Shown here piece by piece: positions 8,828 through 17,751 of a stretch of 64,000 nucleotides of DNA (position 1 is its first letter; each line of letters opens with the position of its first letter). A program made the translations under genes and the position numbers. A model generated the notes under the pieces. That model did no database searches. It saw only the letters and a program-made list of their open reading frames with translations, and had not been told where the DNA came from. The stretch covers positions 237,242-301,241 of the forward strand of contig JAPOHD010000020.1 in the NCBI GenBank assembly GCA_026671195.1, given 5' to 3'. The DNA comes from Draconibacterium aestuarii (GTDB lineage: Bacteria; Bacteroidota; Bacteroidia; Bacteroidales; Prolixibacteraceae).

Positions 8828-9841
8828 TTATAGGGACGACCCCCGCACGATGAGGTTTGCATCTAAAACTTTTGTTTCGAAGGGATATTCATCGTCTTCC
8901 GATGTAATCCGTTTTAATAACATCTCGGTGGCAATGGTTCCCATTTCGTAACCATGCTGGTCAACAGATGTTAATGTAGGATCTGTAATTCCGGAGAACC
9001 GACCATCCGAAAATCCAACTATGGCAATCTCGTCGGGGATTTTAATGCCCCGCTTCTGAATGGTTTGCATGGCACCAATGGCAGTAAGGTCGTTTGTAGC
9101 AAACAATCCATCGAACTTTTTACCGGTGTTCAACAACTTCATTATAGCCAAACGCGCTTTTTCAAACGAGTCTGCTTCAATAATCAAATCTTCATCCACA
9201 TCCAAACCGGCTTCTTTTAAAGCTTTAATGTAACCGTCTTTACGCTGCTTGCCTATCAACAATTTTTGTGGCCCCGCAAAGTGAGCAATGTGTTGACGCC
9301 CGCTGTCAATTAAATGACGGGTTGCCCGGTAAGCTGCATCAAAATCATCAATAATTACCTGGTCGGCCTCTAAACCGGGGACAATCCGGTCGTAAAATAC
9401 CAGAGGAATATTATTGTTGCGCAAGTTGTAGAAATGACTAAAATCTTCGGTTTCTTTCGAGACAGATACCAAAATCCCATCGACACGACTGGCCAGCAGA
9501 GTTTTTGCATTGGCCACCTCGCGCTCGTACTTTTCGTTGCTCTGGCAAATAATTACATTAAATCCGGCATCGTAAGCCACATCTTCAATTCCACTAATTA
9601 CCGATGAAAAAAAATAGTGTACAATTTCCGGGATAATAATTCCGATAGTATTGCTGCGGCGTTGTTTTAAACTTAGTGCCACGGCGTTGGGTTGGTAATT
9701 TAGTTTCTTTGCCAACTCGTTTACAGCACGTTTCGTTTCCGCACTAATGTCGGGATGATCTTTAAGGGCACGCGATACTGTTGATGCTGAAATTTTCAGC
9801 TCACGGGCTAAATCTTTTATGGTAATAAGTCCGCTCTTCAT
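8828..9841 (-). CDS. LacI-family transcriptional regulator of the maltodextrin locus
   Basis: This 337-aa regulator has an N-terminal helix-turn-helix (TIKDLARELKISASTVSRAL, about 6-26) with the hinge (YQPNAVALSLK) and a periplasmic-binding-protein-like effector domain from NTIGIIIPEIVHYF onward. It lies between the enzyme/importer operon and the divergent susC operon, and matching palindromes occur before both. It probably controls both arms in response to maltose or a maltodextrin. Regulation by a LacI protein differs from the SusR sensor of Bacteroides and is the arrangement known from flavobacterial maltodextrin loci. Effector identity is inference. Confidence 0.92.
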   Translation of the reverse strand: MKSGLITIKDLARELKISASTVSRALKDHPDISAETKRAVNELAKKLNYQPNAVALSLKQRRSNTIGIIIPEIVHYFFSSVISGIEDVAYDAGFNVIICQSNEKYEREVANAKTLLASRVDGILVSVSKETEDFSHFYNLRNNNIPLVFYDRIVPGLEADQVIIDDFDAAYRATRHLIDSGRQHIAHFAGPQKLLIGKQRKDGYIKALKEAGLDVDEDLIIEADSFEKARLAIMKLLNTGKKFDGLFATNDLTAIGAMQTIQKRGIKIPDEIAIVGFSDGRFSGITDPTLTSVDQHGYEMGTIATEMLLKRITSEDDEYPFETKVLDANLIVRGSSL

Positions 9842-9995
9842 TGTAAAATATCGACCGCTAACAACCGGTAAAGTTTAATTGGTTCCCATTACTTTTTTGT
9901 CTAACAACAAAAATAGACATTTAAACCAATTAAATATCAAGTTTCATCATTTTAAAGCACCCAACCAGTAACCACCTGTTTTATAACATATTGAG

Positions 9996-10020
9996 TGCAA
10001 ACGTCACCGCAAACGTTTGC
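9996..10020. promoter_or_regulatory. Tandem LacI-type operator sites before susC
   Basis: A perfect 12-bp palindrome GCAAACGTTTGC sits at 10009-10020, with an extra half-site TGCAAACG at 9996-10003 one helical turn away. Both are about 180-200 bp before the susC ATG at 10196. A weak -7-like box TACATTCG follows at 10067-10074, without a clear -33 element. The region also holds the lacI promoter, so autoregulation is possible. Nothing else was seen in 9842-10195. Confidence 0.65.
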
Positions 10021-10195
10021 ATAAAACCAAGTGTTAAAAAGCGTGAAGTTTTATTAACATTTGTTATACATTCGCCTGTCGAATTTTGTTTTTGTTGAAT
10101 ACGAAGTACCTGTAATGTGTTGATATTTTGCCAATTAAAACATTAAAGAGAATTTAACTAAAACAAATAAAATTCAATAACTAATAACATTTAAA

Positions 10196-13141
10196 ATGAG
10201 GATTATTCGTAAAAACCTTAAAGTTGTCTTGTTTTTAGTTGCCTTACTCAGCTACAGTATGAGTTATGCGCAGGTAAAAACAATAACAGGTAAAATTACC
10301 GATGCCGATAACGGCGAGCCTTTACCTGGTGTTACTATTGTAGTTAAAGGAACTACACAAGGTACTATTACCAATTTTGACGGAGATTACACCATTGATG
10401 TAGAAGAAGGTCAGTCATTGGTCTTTTCTTTCATTGGTTACACACCCCAAGAACTTGTAGTTGGTACTACATCAATACTTAACTTACAGTTGGCCCAGTC
10501 AATGGAAAATCTGGAAGAAGTTGTTGTAATCGGTTATGGACAAGTAAAAAAAGAAGATGCAACCGGTTCGGTTACTGCTGTTAGAGCTGAAGATTTTAAC
10601 AAAGGAAACATTACTTCGCCACAGGATTTATTGGTAGGTAAAGCTTCGGGGGTTGTTATAACCTCGGCTGGCGGTGCACCTGGATCAGGATCAACAATTC
10701 GTATTCGTGGTGGATCGTCGCTTAACGCATCAAACGACCCGTTAATTATTATCGACGGAATTCCGATTGCAAACGACGATGTTTCGGGCGGTTCCAACTT
10801 CCTTGCCTTTGTTAATCCAAACGACATTGAATCGATGAGTGTTTTGAAAGATGCTTCGGCAACTGCTATTTACGGTTCGCGTGCATCGAATGGTGTAATT
10901 ATTATTACCACCAAAAAAGGAAGAGCCGGAAGGCCCACCCAAATTAACTACGACATGAATACTTCGGTTTCCACTCCAATTAGATATGTCGATGTTTATT
11001 CCGGAGACGAAATCAGGCAACTTGCCAGTACCAGACCGGAAATATTCCCGGTTGAATCGTACGACAAACTATGGAATGCAAATACAAACTGGCAAGATGA
11101 AATCTTCCGTACATCAGTTTCGCAAGACAATAACTTTAGCATTTCAGGATCATTAAAAGATGTTCCTTACCGTGCTTCGGTTGGCTATTCAAACCAAAAT
11201 GGAATTCTGAAAAATACTTCTATGAAAAGGTTAACCGGAACAATTAGTGTTGATCCGATTTTGCTTGACGGCGATTTAAGAGTGAACCTGAATGTAAAAG
11301 GAATGACTACTGATAATAATTTCGGAGATTCAGGTGCGATTGGTTCAGCAATAAGCATGGATCCAACAAAACCTGTTTACGATAGCAATTCAGCAATATC
11401 AAGCCGCTCGGCAGGTTATTTCCAGTGGGAAAACTATGGTGCTAATCTTGGTACGCCAAACCCGGTTGAACAACTAATGGTTGTTGATAATAAATCGAAC
11501 GTTAACCGTGTGGTTGCCAATGCACAATTCGATTACAAACTACCTTTTATTGAAGGTTTACGTGCCAATTTAAACCTGGCCACTGACCAATCGAAAGGAG
11601 ACGGACACAATAACCGCCCTGTAACTTCTCCTTCAACCCTAACCGGAGAAACAGTGGGAATGACCAGTACATATTGGTCGGAAAATTCTAATGATCTTTT
11701 TGAATTCTATCTGAATTATAAAGCCGAAATGGCATCTATTAAAAGTGTGCTCGATGCAACAGCCGGTTATTCGTGGCAGCATTTTCAACGAGAAGGAGGT
11801 GACTATAGACTAGGAATTAGCCAACCCACTTCATCTTTCATTACAGAAAACTATCTGGTTTCATTTTTTGGTCGTGTTAACTACTCGTTAGCCGACAAGT
11901 ATTTGCTCACATTTACACTTCGGAACGATGGTTCTTCTCGTTTCCAGGGCGATAACCAGTGGGGTTTATTCCCATCGGCTGCTTTTGCATGGAAGATTAA
12001 AAATGAAAACTTTTTAAAAGATGTTGACGCCGTATCGAACTTAAAACTTCGTTTGGGCTGGGGTGTTACCGGTCAGCAAGACATTGGTAACGACTATCCT
12101 GCACAGGCAACATACATCGCATCTTCAGGAGGTTCGTGGTACCCGATTAACGGAGAGTTTTTGCCAACGTTACGACCCAATGCCTACGACCCCGATATTA
12201 AATGGGAGGAAACAACTACGCAAAACATCGGTTTGGACTTTGGTTTTATGGATGACAAAATCTCAGGATCGATCGACGTTTATAAACGTGTAACCGACGA
12301 TCTGTTAAACGAAGTTACCATTCCAACCGGAAGTAATTTTTCAAACACCTTATTAACCAATGTGGGTAGTTTGGAAAACAAAGGAGTTGAACTTTCGATT
12401 GACTGGAGAGCTATCGCACAAAAAGACATGATGTTGAATTTAGGTTTTAACATTTCGTACAACGATAATAAAATCACAAAACTGTTGCTGAACGACAATG
12501 AAGATTATATCGGAATTTTGTACGGAGACGGAATGACCGGAACCAAACAAGTTACACGTGTTGGTTACCCGGCCTACTCATTCTTTGTAAACCAACAGGT
12601 TTATTATCCAAACGGAACACCGGTTGAAGGAATGTATGTTGATATTTCCGGAGAAGGAGGTACTGTAAATGGCGACAACGACGACAAATACATTTACCAC
12701 AATCCGGTAGCCGATGTATTAATTGGTCTTTCAGCCAGCTTTAAATACAAAAATTTCGATGTTTCAGCATCGTCGCGTGCAAGCCTTGGTAACTATGTGT
12801 ATAACCAGGTTGCGGCAAGCTCGTCGTACGACCAAATGTACCAGATTGGGTACTGGAAAAACATGCCAACCTATTTGAGCGAAACACAATTTGTAAAACG
12901 ACAGTTTACAACCGACCACTTTGTAAGCAATGCCTCATTCTTTAAACTCGACAATTTTAGTGTTGGGTACACCTATCAGGAAACAAAAGGAAGAATGATT
13001 CCGCGCTTAAGCTTTACGGTGCAAAACGTGTTTACAATTACCGATTACGAAGGGCTCGATCCTGAAGTCTCAGGAGGTATAGATAATAATTTCTACCCAA
13101 GACCACGCACATTCATGGTGGGAATTGGATTCACTTACTAA
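10196..13141 (+). CDS. SusC-like TonB-dependent maltodextrin receptor
   Basis: This 981-aa outer-membrane receptor has a signal peptide (to SYAQ, about residue 26), a carboxypeptidase-regulatory-like domain (TITGKITDADNGEPLPGVT, about 29-110), the SusC TonB-box region EEVVVIGYGQVKK, a plug domain (to about 235) and a long beta-barrel ending in aromatic FTY (GIGFTY). It pairs with the SusD that follows 19 bp later and should import starch oligosaccharides through TonB energy. The starch role comes from the operon (SusE/F-like lipoproteins and GH13 amylase). The LacI-type operators lie just upstream. Confidence 0.95.
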   Translation: MRIIRKNLKVVLFLVALLSYSMSYAQVKTITGKITDADNGEPLPGVTIVVKGTTQGTITNFDGDYTIDVEEGQSLVFSFIGYTPQELVVGTTSILNLQLAQSMENLEEVVVIGYGQVKKEDATGSVTAVRAEDFNKGNITSPQDLLVGKASGVVITSAGGAPGSGSTIRIRGGSSLNASNDPLIIIDGIPIANDDVSGGSNFLAFVNPNDIESMSVLKDASATAIYGSRASNGVIIITTKKGRAGRPTQINYDMNTSVSTPIRYVDVYSGDEIRQLASTRPEIFPVESYDKLWNANTNWQDEIFRTSVSQDNNFSISGSLKDVPYRASVGYSNQNGILKNTSMKRLTGTISVDPILLDGDLRVNLNVKGMTTDNNFGDSGAIGSAISMDPTKPVYDSNSAISSRSAGYFQWENYGANLGTPNPVEQLMVVDNKSNVNRVVANAQFDYKLPFIEGLRANLNLATDQSKGDGHNNRPVTSPSTLTGETVGMTSTYWSENSNDLFEFYLNYKAEMASIKSVLDATAGYSWQHFQREGGDYRLGISQPTSSFITENYLVSFFGRVNYSLADKYLLTFTLRNDGSSRFQGDNQWGLFPSAAFAWKIKNENFLKDVDAVSNLKLRLGWGVTGQQDIGNDYPAQATYIASSGGSWYPINGEFLPTLRPNAYDPDIKWEETTTQNIGLDFGFMDDKISGSIDVYKRVTDDLLNEVTIPTGSNFSNTLLTNVGSLENKGVELSIDWRAIAQKDMMLNLGFNISYNDNKITKLLLNDNEDYIGILYGDGMTGTKQVTRVGYPAYSFFVNQQVYYPNGTPVEGMYVDISGEGGTVNGDNDDKYIYHNPVADVLIGLSASFKYKNFDVSASSRASLGNYVYNQVAASSSYDQMYQIGYWKNMPTYLSETQFVKRQFTTDHFVSNASFFKLDNFSVGYTYQETKGRMIPRLSFTVQNVFTITDYEGLDPEVSGGIDNNFYPRPRTFMVGIGFTY

Positions 13142-13160
13142 CCCTTTAAAAAAATTAAAA

Positions 13161-14774
13161 ATGAATAAGTTAAAATCAATTTTTATCATATTTCTATCAG
13201 CGCTGCTAATTACATCGTGCGTTGATGATTTGGACGTAACTCCAAAAGATCCGGATGTTATTATGGCCGGAAACCTGGGTGACGATCCTGTGTACATGCA
13301 ACAGGTGTTAGGTAAAATCTATGCCAGCTTTATTATTTCCGGGCAAGGCGCAAACGGTGGTGCCGACATCAGTGCCTCCGACGAAAACTTTTTTACGACC
13401 ATGCGTGCCTTGTGGAATCTTCAGGAAATAACTACCGACGAAGCCATTTGTGGCTGGGGCGATATTGGTATTTCTGATTTGAACACACAAACCTGGAGTC
13501 CGGAAAATCCTTTCCTTACTGCAGTTTACCAGCGTTTGGGCCTGAGTATTACTTATGCCAACGACTTTATTGGCTTAACCAATGGCGATTCAGACCCGAA
13601 AGTGGTTCAATACAATGCCGAAGCAAGATTTTTGAGAGCACTCGCTTATTACTGGTTTATGGATTTATTTGGAAATCCTCCGTTTACCACCGAAGAAGAT
13701 GGTGTCGGAAAATTCTATCCTGAACAAATCCAGCGTGCCCAGTTATTCGACTACGTTGTATCTGAATTAAAAGAAATAGAAAGTATTCTTCCTGAACCCG
13801 GGAACTCATATCCGCAAGCCGATAAAGGTGCAGCATGGATGCTACTGGCTAGAGTTTACCTGAATGCTGAAGTATACACCGGAACAGCGCATTGGGACGA
13901 TTGCAAAACTTATTGCGACAAAGTAATCAATAGTGAGGCCTATTCACTTAACGAAGATTACCGTCATAACTTTACAGCTGATAACCATTACGGAGCCAAT
14001 CCTGAAATGATTTTTGCATGGGAACTTGATGGAATCAATACTCAAGGTGCTGTTGGAACCACATTCATTATTCAATCATGCAGCGATGCGGAATACATTC
14101 GGGCAGAAGACTACCACGGATTAACATCGAACACAAACTGGAACGGTAACCGCGCCAGAAAAGATTTTATGAATATTTTAGTTGACACATTGGCAACGTA
14201 TGGTGGCCCAATTGATCTGACCGATGTAGAGTTTTCAAAAGCTAAAGACCAGCGTGTATTTATGAAAATGAAACGCAGCATCGACATCCCAAGTGCCTCT
14301 TCAAGTGGCGACTACGGAATTGGAGTATATAAATTTACAGCCAAAAATGCCGACGGTTCGCAGGCCGCAAATTACAATGCTGAGTTTGCTTCTACCGACT
14401 TTCCGGTTTTCCGTTTGGCCGATGCCTATTTAATGCGTGCAGAAGCTAATTTCAATTTAGGTAATGCCGGAAATGCGGTTACTGACATTAACATTATCAG
14501 AGAACGTGCGTACGGAAATACCGATGGAAATATTACTGCAGGCGATCTAACTTCGCAGTTTATTCTCGATGAGCGCGCCCGCGAATTTTATTACGAAGCA
14601 CAGCGCCGTACCGACCTGGTTCGTTTCGGACAATATACCAACGGCAGTTACAACTGGCAGTGGAAAGGTGGCGTTTTTGAAGGGACTTCTACCAGCAGCC
14701 ATCTGAATCTCTTCCCGATTCCGGGAGATGAAGTTTCTGCCAACAGTAATATTCAACAAAATACGGGTTACTAA
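13161..14774 (+). CDS. SusD-like starch-binding lipoprotein
   Basis: This surface lipoprotein of about 537 aa caps the SusC channel and binds glycans. I chose the ATG at 13161 because it gives a clean lipoprotein signal (MNKLKSIFIIFLSALLITSC); an earlier in-frame start at 13125 would overlap susC and bury the lipobox. SusD/RagB features include the TPR-type helical core (ARFLRALAYYWFMDLFGNPP) and the C-terminal pattern LDERAREFYYEAQRRTDLVRFGQY followed by LFPIP. It lies 19 bp after susC and 17 bp before a SusE-like gene. The family is certain; starch specificity is from context. Confidence 0.95.
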   Translation: MNKLKSIFIIFLSALLITSCVDDLDVTPKDPDVIMAGNLGDDPVYMQQVLGKIYASFIISGQGANGGADISASDENFFTTMRALWNLQEITTDEAICGWGDIGISDLNTQTWSPENPFLTAVYQRLGLSITYANDFIGLTNGDSDPKVVQYNAEARFLRALAYYWFMDLFGNPPFTTEEDGVGKFYPEQIQRAQLFDYVVSELKEIESILPEPGNSYPQADKGAAWMLLARVYLNAEVYTGTAHWDDCKTYCDKVINSEAYSLNEDYRHNFTADNHYGANPEMIFAWELDGINTQGAVGTTFIIQSCSDAEYIRAEDYHGLTSNTNWNGNRARKDFMNILVDTLATYGGPIDLTDVEFSKAKDQRVFMKMKRSIDIPSASSSGDYGIGVYKFTAKNADGSQAANYNAEFASTDFPVFRLADAYLMRAEANFNLGNAGNAVTDINIIRERAYGNTDGNITAGDLTSQFILDERAREFYYEAQRRTDLVRFGQYTNGSYNWQWKGGVFEGTSTSSHLNLFPIPGDEVSANSNIQQNTGY

Positions 14775-14791
14775 TTGTAAAAGCATTTAAA

Positions 14792-15835
14792 ATGAAGAAA
14801 TTAATATATATAACTTTCATCGGGCTACTTGGATTGCTTTTCTCCTGCGAAAAAGACGGAGATCAGATATTCTTACTTGATAATCCGGTAGCGCCAACTA
14901 TTGTTTCGATGCCCGATTTAACTTTGGAAAGAAACAATGGAACAGATACATTAGAGTTTGTAGGAACTCCACTCGATCCGGGATTTGTTGCATCCACAAA
15001 GTATTTCCTGGAAGCTTGTGCCAACGGAAATAATTTTAGCAATGTAATTTCCATTCAAAACAACATCGAAGGCACTTTATTTAAAATCACGGTGAGTGAT
15101 TTAAACGGCATTTTATTGAAAAAATTTCCTGCCGATGAAGCGTCTTCAGTTGATTTCAGAATCAGAGCTCAGTTAGTTGTTGATGCAGGTACCGGCGCTC
15201 CGGGAGCTGCCGACGGCACGTTTGATTACAATTCAACAACCGAAACGGCAAGCGTTACACTTTACGGATTACCACGCCTCGACATACTAAATTCCGGCAT
15301 CGATCAGAAAATTGAATCGGCTTTGGGCAACGGAGAATACATGGGGTACATTAAGCTCGAAGAAACCAAACCATTTACACTGTTCGAACCCGACAATGAA
15401 ATTACTTATGGCGGAAGCGACGGTGTTCTTGCAGCAGACGGAGCAGCAATAAATCCGGTTTCAACAGGCTGGCATCAGCTATCAGCCAACCTAAACGACC
15501 TGACTTATGAATTGTTGGATTTCAGAATTGGTTTAATTGGAGATGCAACACCAAACAAATGGGATGCTCCCGACCAAAAAATGGAGTACGATCCACAATC
15601 AGGCCTGTGGAGTATTACACTCGACCTCGTTGTTGGTACCGTAAAATTCAGGGTAAACGATGATTGGAGCGGAAGTGTCAATCTGGGGATTGGCGACGAC
15701 GATCATCCGGAATATACCCTGGATAACCTTTGGAACAATAGTAGCAGTCAGAATATTCCAATCGACGCTGCCGGAAATTACACCATAACGCTATCCATTG
15801 GAAGCAAATACAGTGCAACAATTACTAAAAACTAA
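14792..15835 (+). CDS. SusE/SusF-like starch-binding outer-membrane lipoprotein
   Basis: This 347-aa lipoprotein has a lipobox (LLGLLFSC). The N-terminal part (APTIVSMPDLTLERNNGTDTLEF) is an Ig-like SusE-type domain, and the C-terminal part carries a SusE/F starch-binding module opening LIGDATPNKW and containing VGTVKFRVNDDW. These modules hold starch chains at the cell surface. It lies in the susCDEF operon, 17 bp after susD and 2 bp before the next gene. The same GDATP...W module appears twice in the neighbour, suggesting duplication within the operon. Confidence 0.88.
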   Translation: MKKLIYITFIGLLGLLFSCEKDGDQIFLLDNPVAPTIVSMPDLTLERNNGTDTLEFVGTPLDPGFVASTKYFLEACANGNNFSNVISIQNNIEGTLFKITVSDLNGILLKKFPADEASSVDFRIRAQLVVDAGTGAPGAADGTFDYNSTTETASVTLYGLPRLDILNSGIDQKIESALGNGEYMGYIKLEETKPFTLFEPDNEITYGGSDGVLAADGAAINPVSTGWHQLSANLNDLTYELLDFRIGLIGDATPNKWDAPDQKMEYDPQSGLWSITLDLVVGTVKFRVNDDWSGSVNLGIGDDDHPEYTLDNLWNNSSSQNIPIDAAGNYTITLSIGSKYSATITKN

Positions 15836-15837
15836 GC

Positions 15838-17682
15838 ATGATGAAAAGAAAATCAATAACTAAAATACTTGCTTTTCTGATTATGGCAGTTGCGATTTTT
15901 GCTGCCTGTACAGAAGAAACTGCAAATGTAAGGCTCGAGCCAACACTGGCGACTGCCAATACATTAAACATCACATCCGACTCGGCAACGGTTGTTGGCT
16001 ATGTGATTGCTGAAGGCGATGGTTTTACCGAACGTGGAGTTTGTTACAATACTGCGGCTGCTCCAACCGTCGACAACAGCAAAACGGCATATACAAAAGA
16101 TACACCCGAAGCTACTTTTTATGTAACCTTATCGGGGCTCAATTATGCCACTAAATATTATGCCCGTGCTTATGCAACCGGCGAAGCCGGAACGGTATAT
16201 GGCGAAGAGGTAACTTTTACGACCAAACCGGTTGTTCCGTTCCTATCAACTGCGGCAATTACCGATATCACAGGTAATTCGGCAACCGGCGGAGGCGAAG
16301 TTACCGGAAACGGCGGTGCCGATGTTACGGCTCGTGGTATCTGCTATTCAACAACTCAAAATCCAACCATCGAAAACAGCAAAACTACTGATGGAGACGG
16401 AACCGGAGCTTTTGAAAGTGCGCTTGCAGAGCTTAAAGGAAACACAACGTACTATGTGCGTTCCTATGCCACAAACTCAGCTGGTACAGGTTACGGGCCA
16501 CAGGTAAGTTTTACAACTGAGGTGGATCTGCCAAAACTTACAACGACACCAGTTACCGGAATTACCAAAACTTCGGGAGTTACCGGAGGTGCAGTAACCG
16601 ATAACGGAGGCGCCGATGTTACTACATACGGTATTGTGTGGGGAATGAATTCAGAACCAACACTTACCGACAATGTAATCGACGGAGGAATGGAAATGGA
16701 CTCATTTGTGGTTGAAATCACTGGTCTTGAAAAGTACACAACCTACTATGTGCGCTCATTTGCCACCAACAGTGCAGGAACCGGTTATGGCGAAAACATT
16801 GAATTTACAACACTGGCCGACATTCTAACCTGGAACCTTCCGGGAGATTATGTGGAAGCAAGTTATCCGGGATCTGATATGACAAACTGGAACCCGGGCA
16901 ATTCGCCTCAGGTAATAAGTACCATCGAAAATCCGGCAAGTTTAGAAGGTTATGTATATTTTGGCAATGCTAACAATGCATGGAAATTTGCCACTCAGCC
17001 TAACTGGGATGGTCCAAATTACGGTGATGCAGGCGGCGGTGTATTAGATCCAAATGCCGACAACATTAGTACACCAAAAGGATTTTATAAAATCAATGCC
17101 GACGCTGCTGCTTTAACTTACACTGCAGTTGCACAGGTTTGGGGAGTTATTGGCGATGCCACTCCAAATGGCTGGGGAGATGAAACGCCACTGGAATATA
17201 GTCCGAAAATAAGTCGCTGGACAGGTGTGATACACCTAACCGCCGGCAATTTTAAATTCAGGGCAAATCACGAGTGGGCATACAACTATGGTAGCGACAA
17301 CAACGACGGAACCCTTCAGGCAGGAGGTAAAGATATTCCGGTGGAAATTGAAGGCGACTATGCCTTTGAATTGAATTTCAGCACACCTAACGAGTATTCT
17401 TACACTGCAAATAGTTGGGGACTGATTGGTGATGCAACTCCGGGAGGATGGAGCGACGATACCAATATGACCTGGGATACTACAAACAATGTTTTCACAT
17501 TAACAGTCGACCTGGTTGTTGGTAAAATTAAATTCCGTGCTAACGACGGTTGGGACGTAAACTATGGAGGCGACTTAAATGCACTTTCAGCAGGCGGATC
17601 TGATATTCCTGTTGCCGAAGCAGGTAACTACACAATAACTTTCGATCCCTGGGGATTGACTGCTACTGTTACTAAAAATTAA
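15838..17682 (+). CDS. SusF-like lipoprotein with fibronectin-like spacers and two starch-binding modules
   Basis: This 614-aa lipoprotein (VAIFAAC lipobox) has three consecutive ~90-aa fibronectin-like repeats, each ending in a TTYYVRSYATNSAGTGYG-type strand (about 25-325). A linker follows, then two SusE/F-type modules opening VIGDATPNGW and LIGDATPGGW with KFRANHEW and KFRANDGW. The repeats probably act as a stalk lifting the binding modules from the surface. ATG codons occur at 15838 and 15841 in tandem; either may be used. It is the last gene of the susCDEF-like operon and is followed by a strong terminator. Binding of starch is inferred from module similarity. Confidence 0.85.
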   Translation: MMKRKSITKILAFLIMAVAIFAACTEETANVRLEPTLATANTLNITSDSATVVGYVIAEGDGFTERGVCYNTAAAPTVDNSKTAYTKDTPEATFYVTLSGLNYATKYYARAYATGEAGTVYGEEVTFTTKPVVPFLSTAAITDITGNSATGGGEVTGNGGADVTARGICYSTTQNPTIENSKTTDGDGTGAFESALAELKGNTTYYVRSYATNSAGTGYGPQVSFTTEVDLPKLTTTPVTGITKTSGVTGGAVTDNGGADVTTYGIVWGMNSEPTLTDNVIDGGMEMDSFVVEITGLEKYTTYYVRSFATNSAGTGYGENIEFTTLADILTWNLPGDYVEASYPGSDMTNWNPGNSPQVISTIENPASLEGYVYFGNANNAWKFATQPNWDGPNYGDAGGGVLDPNADNISTPKGFYKINADAAALTYTAVAQVWGVIGDATPNGWGDETPLEYSPKISRWTGVIHLTAGNFKFRANHEWAYNYGSDNNDGTLQAGGKDIPVEIEGDYAFELNFSTPNEYSYTANSWGLIGDATPGGWSDDTNMTWDTTNNVFTLTVDLVVGKIKFRANDGWDVNYGGDLNALSAGGSDIPVAEAGNYTITFDPWGLTATVTKN

Positions 17683-17700
17683 TTCAAATACTTTTTCTCT

Positions 17701-17739
17701 CAGAAACCTCTTCTATATTTTGAAGAGGTTTCTGTTTTT
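17701..17739 (+). terminator. Rho-independent terminator after the susCDEF-like operon
   Basis: A perfect 13-bp stem, CAGAAACCTCTTC (17701-17713) with GAAGAGGTTTCTG (17722-17734), has an 8-nt loop and is followed by TTTTT. The T9SS amylase starts 13 bp later, so it probably needs its own promoter or readthrough. Confidence 0.9.
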
Positions 17740-17751
17740 AAATCAAGTGCT

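Noticed and set aside
13125..13160. Earlier start for the SusD gene overlapping susC
   Set aside because: It would place 12 residues before a perfect lipoprotein signal; the ATG at 13161 is the natural start.
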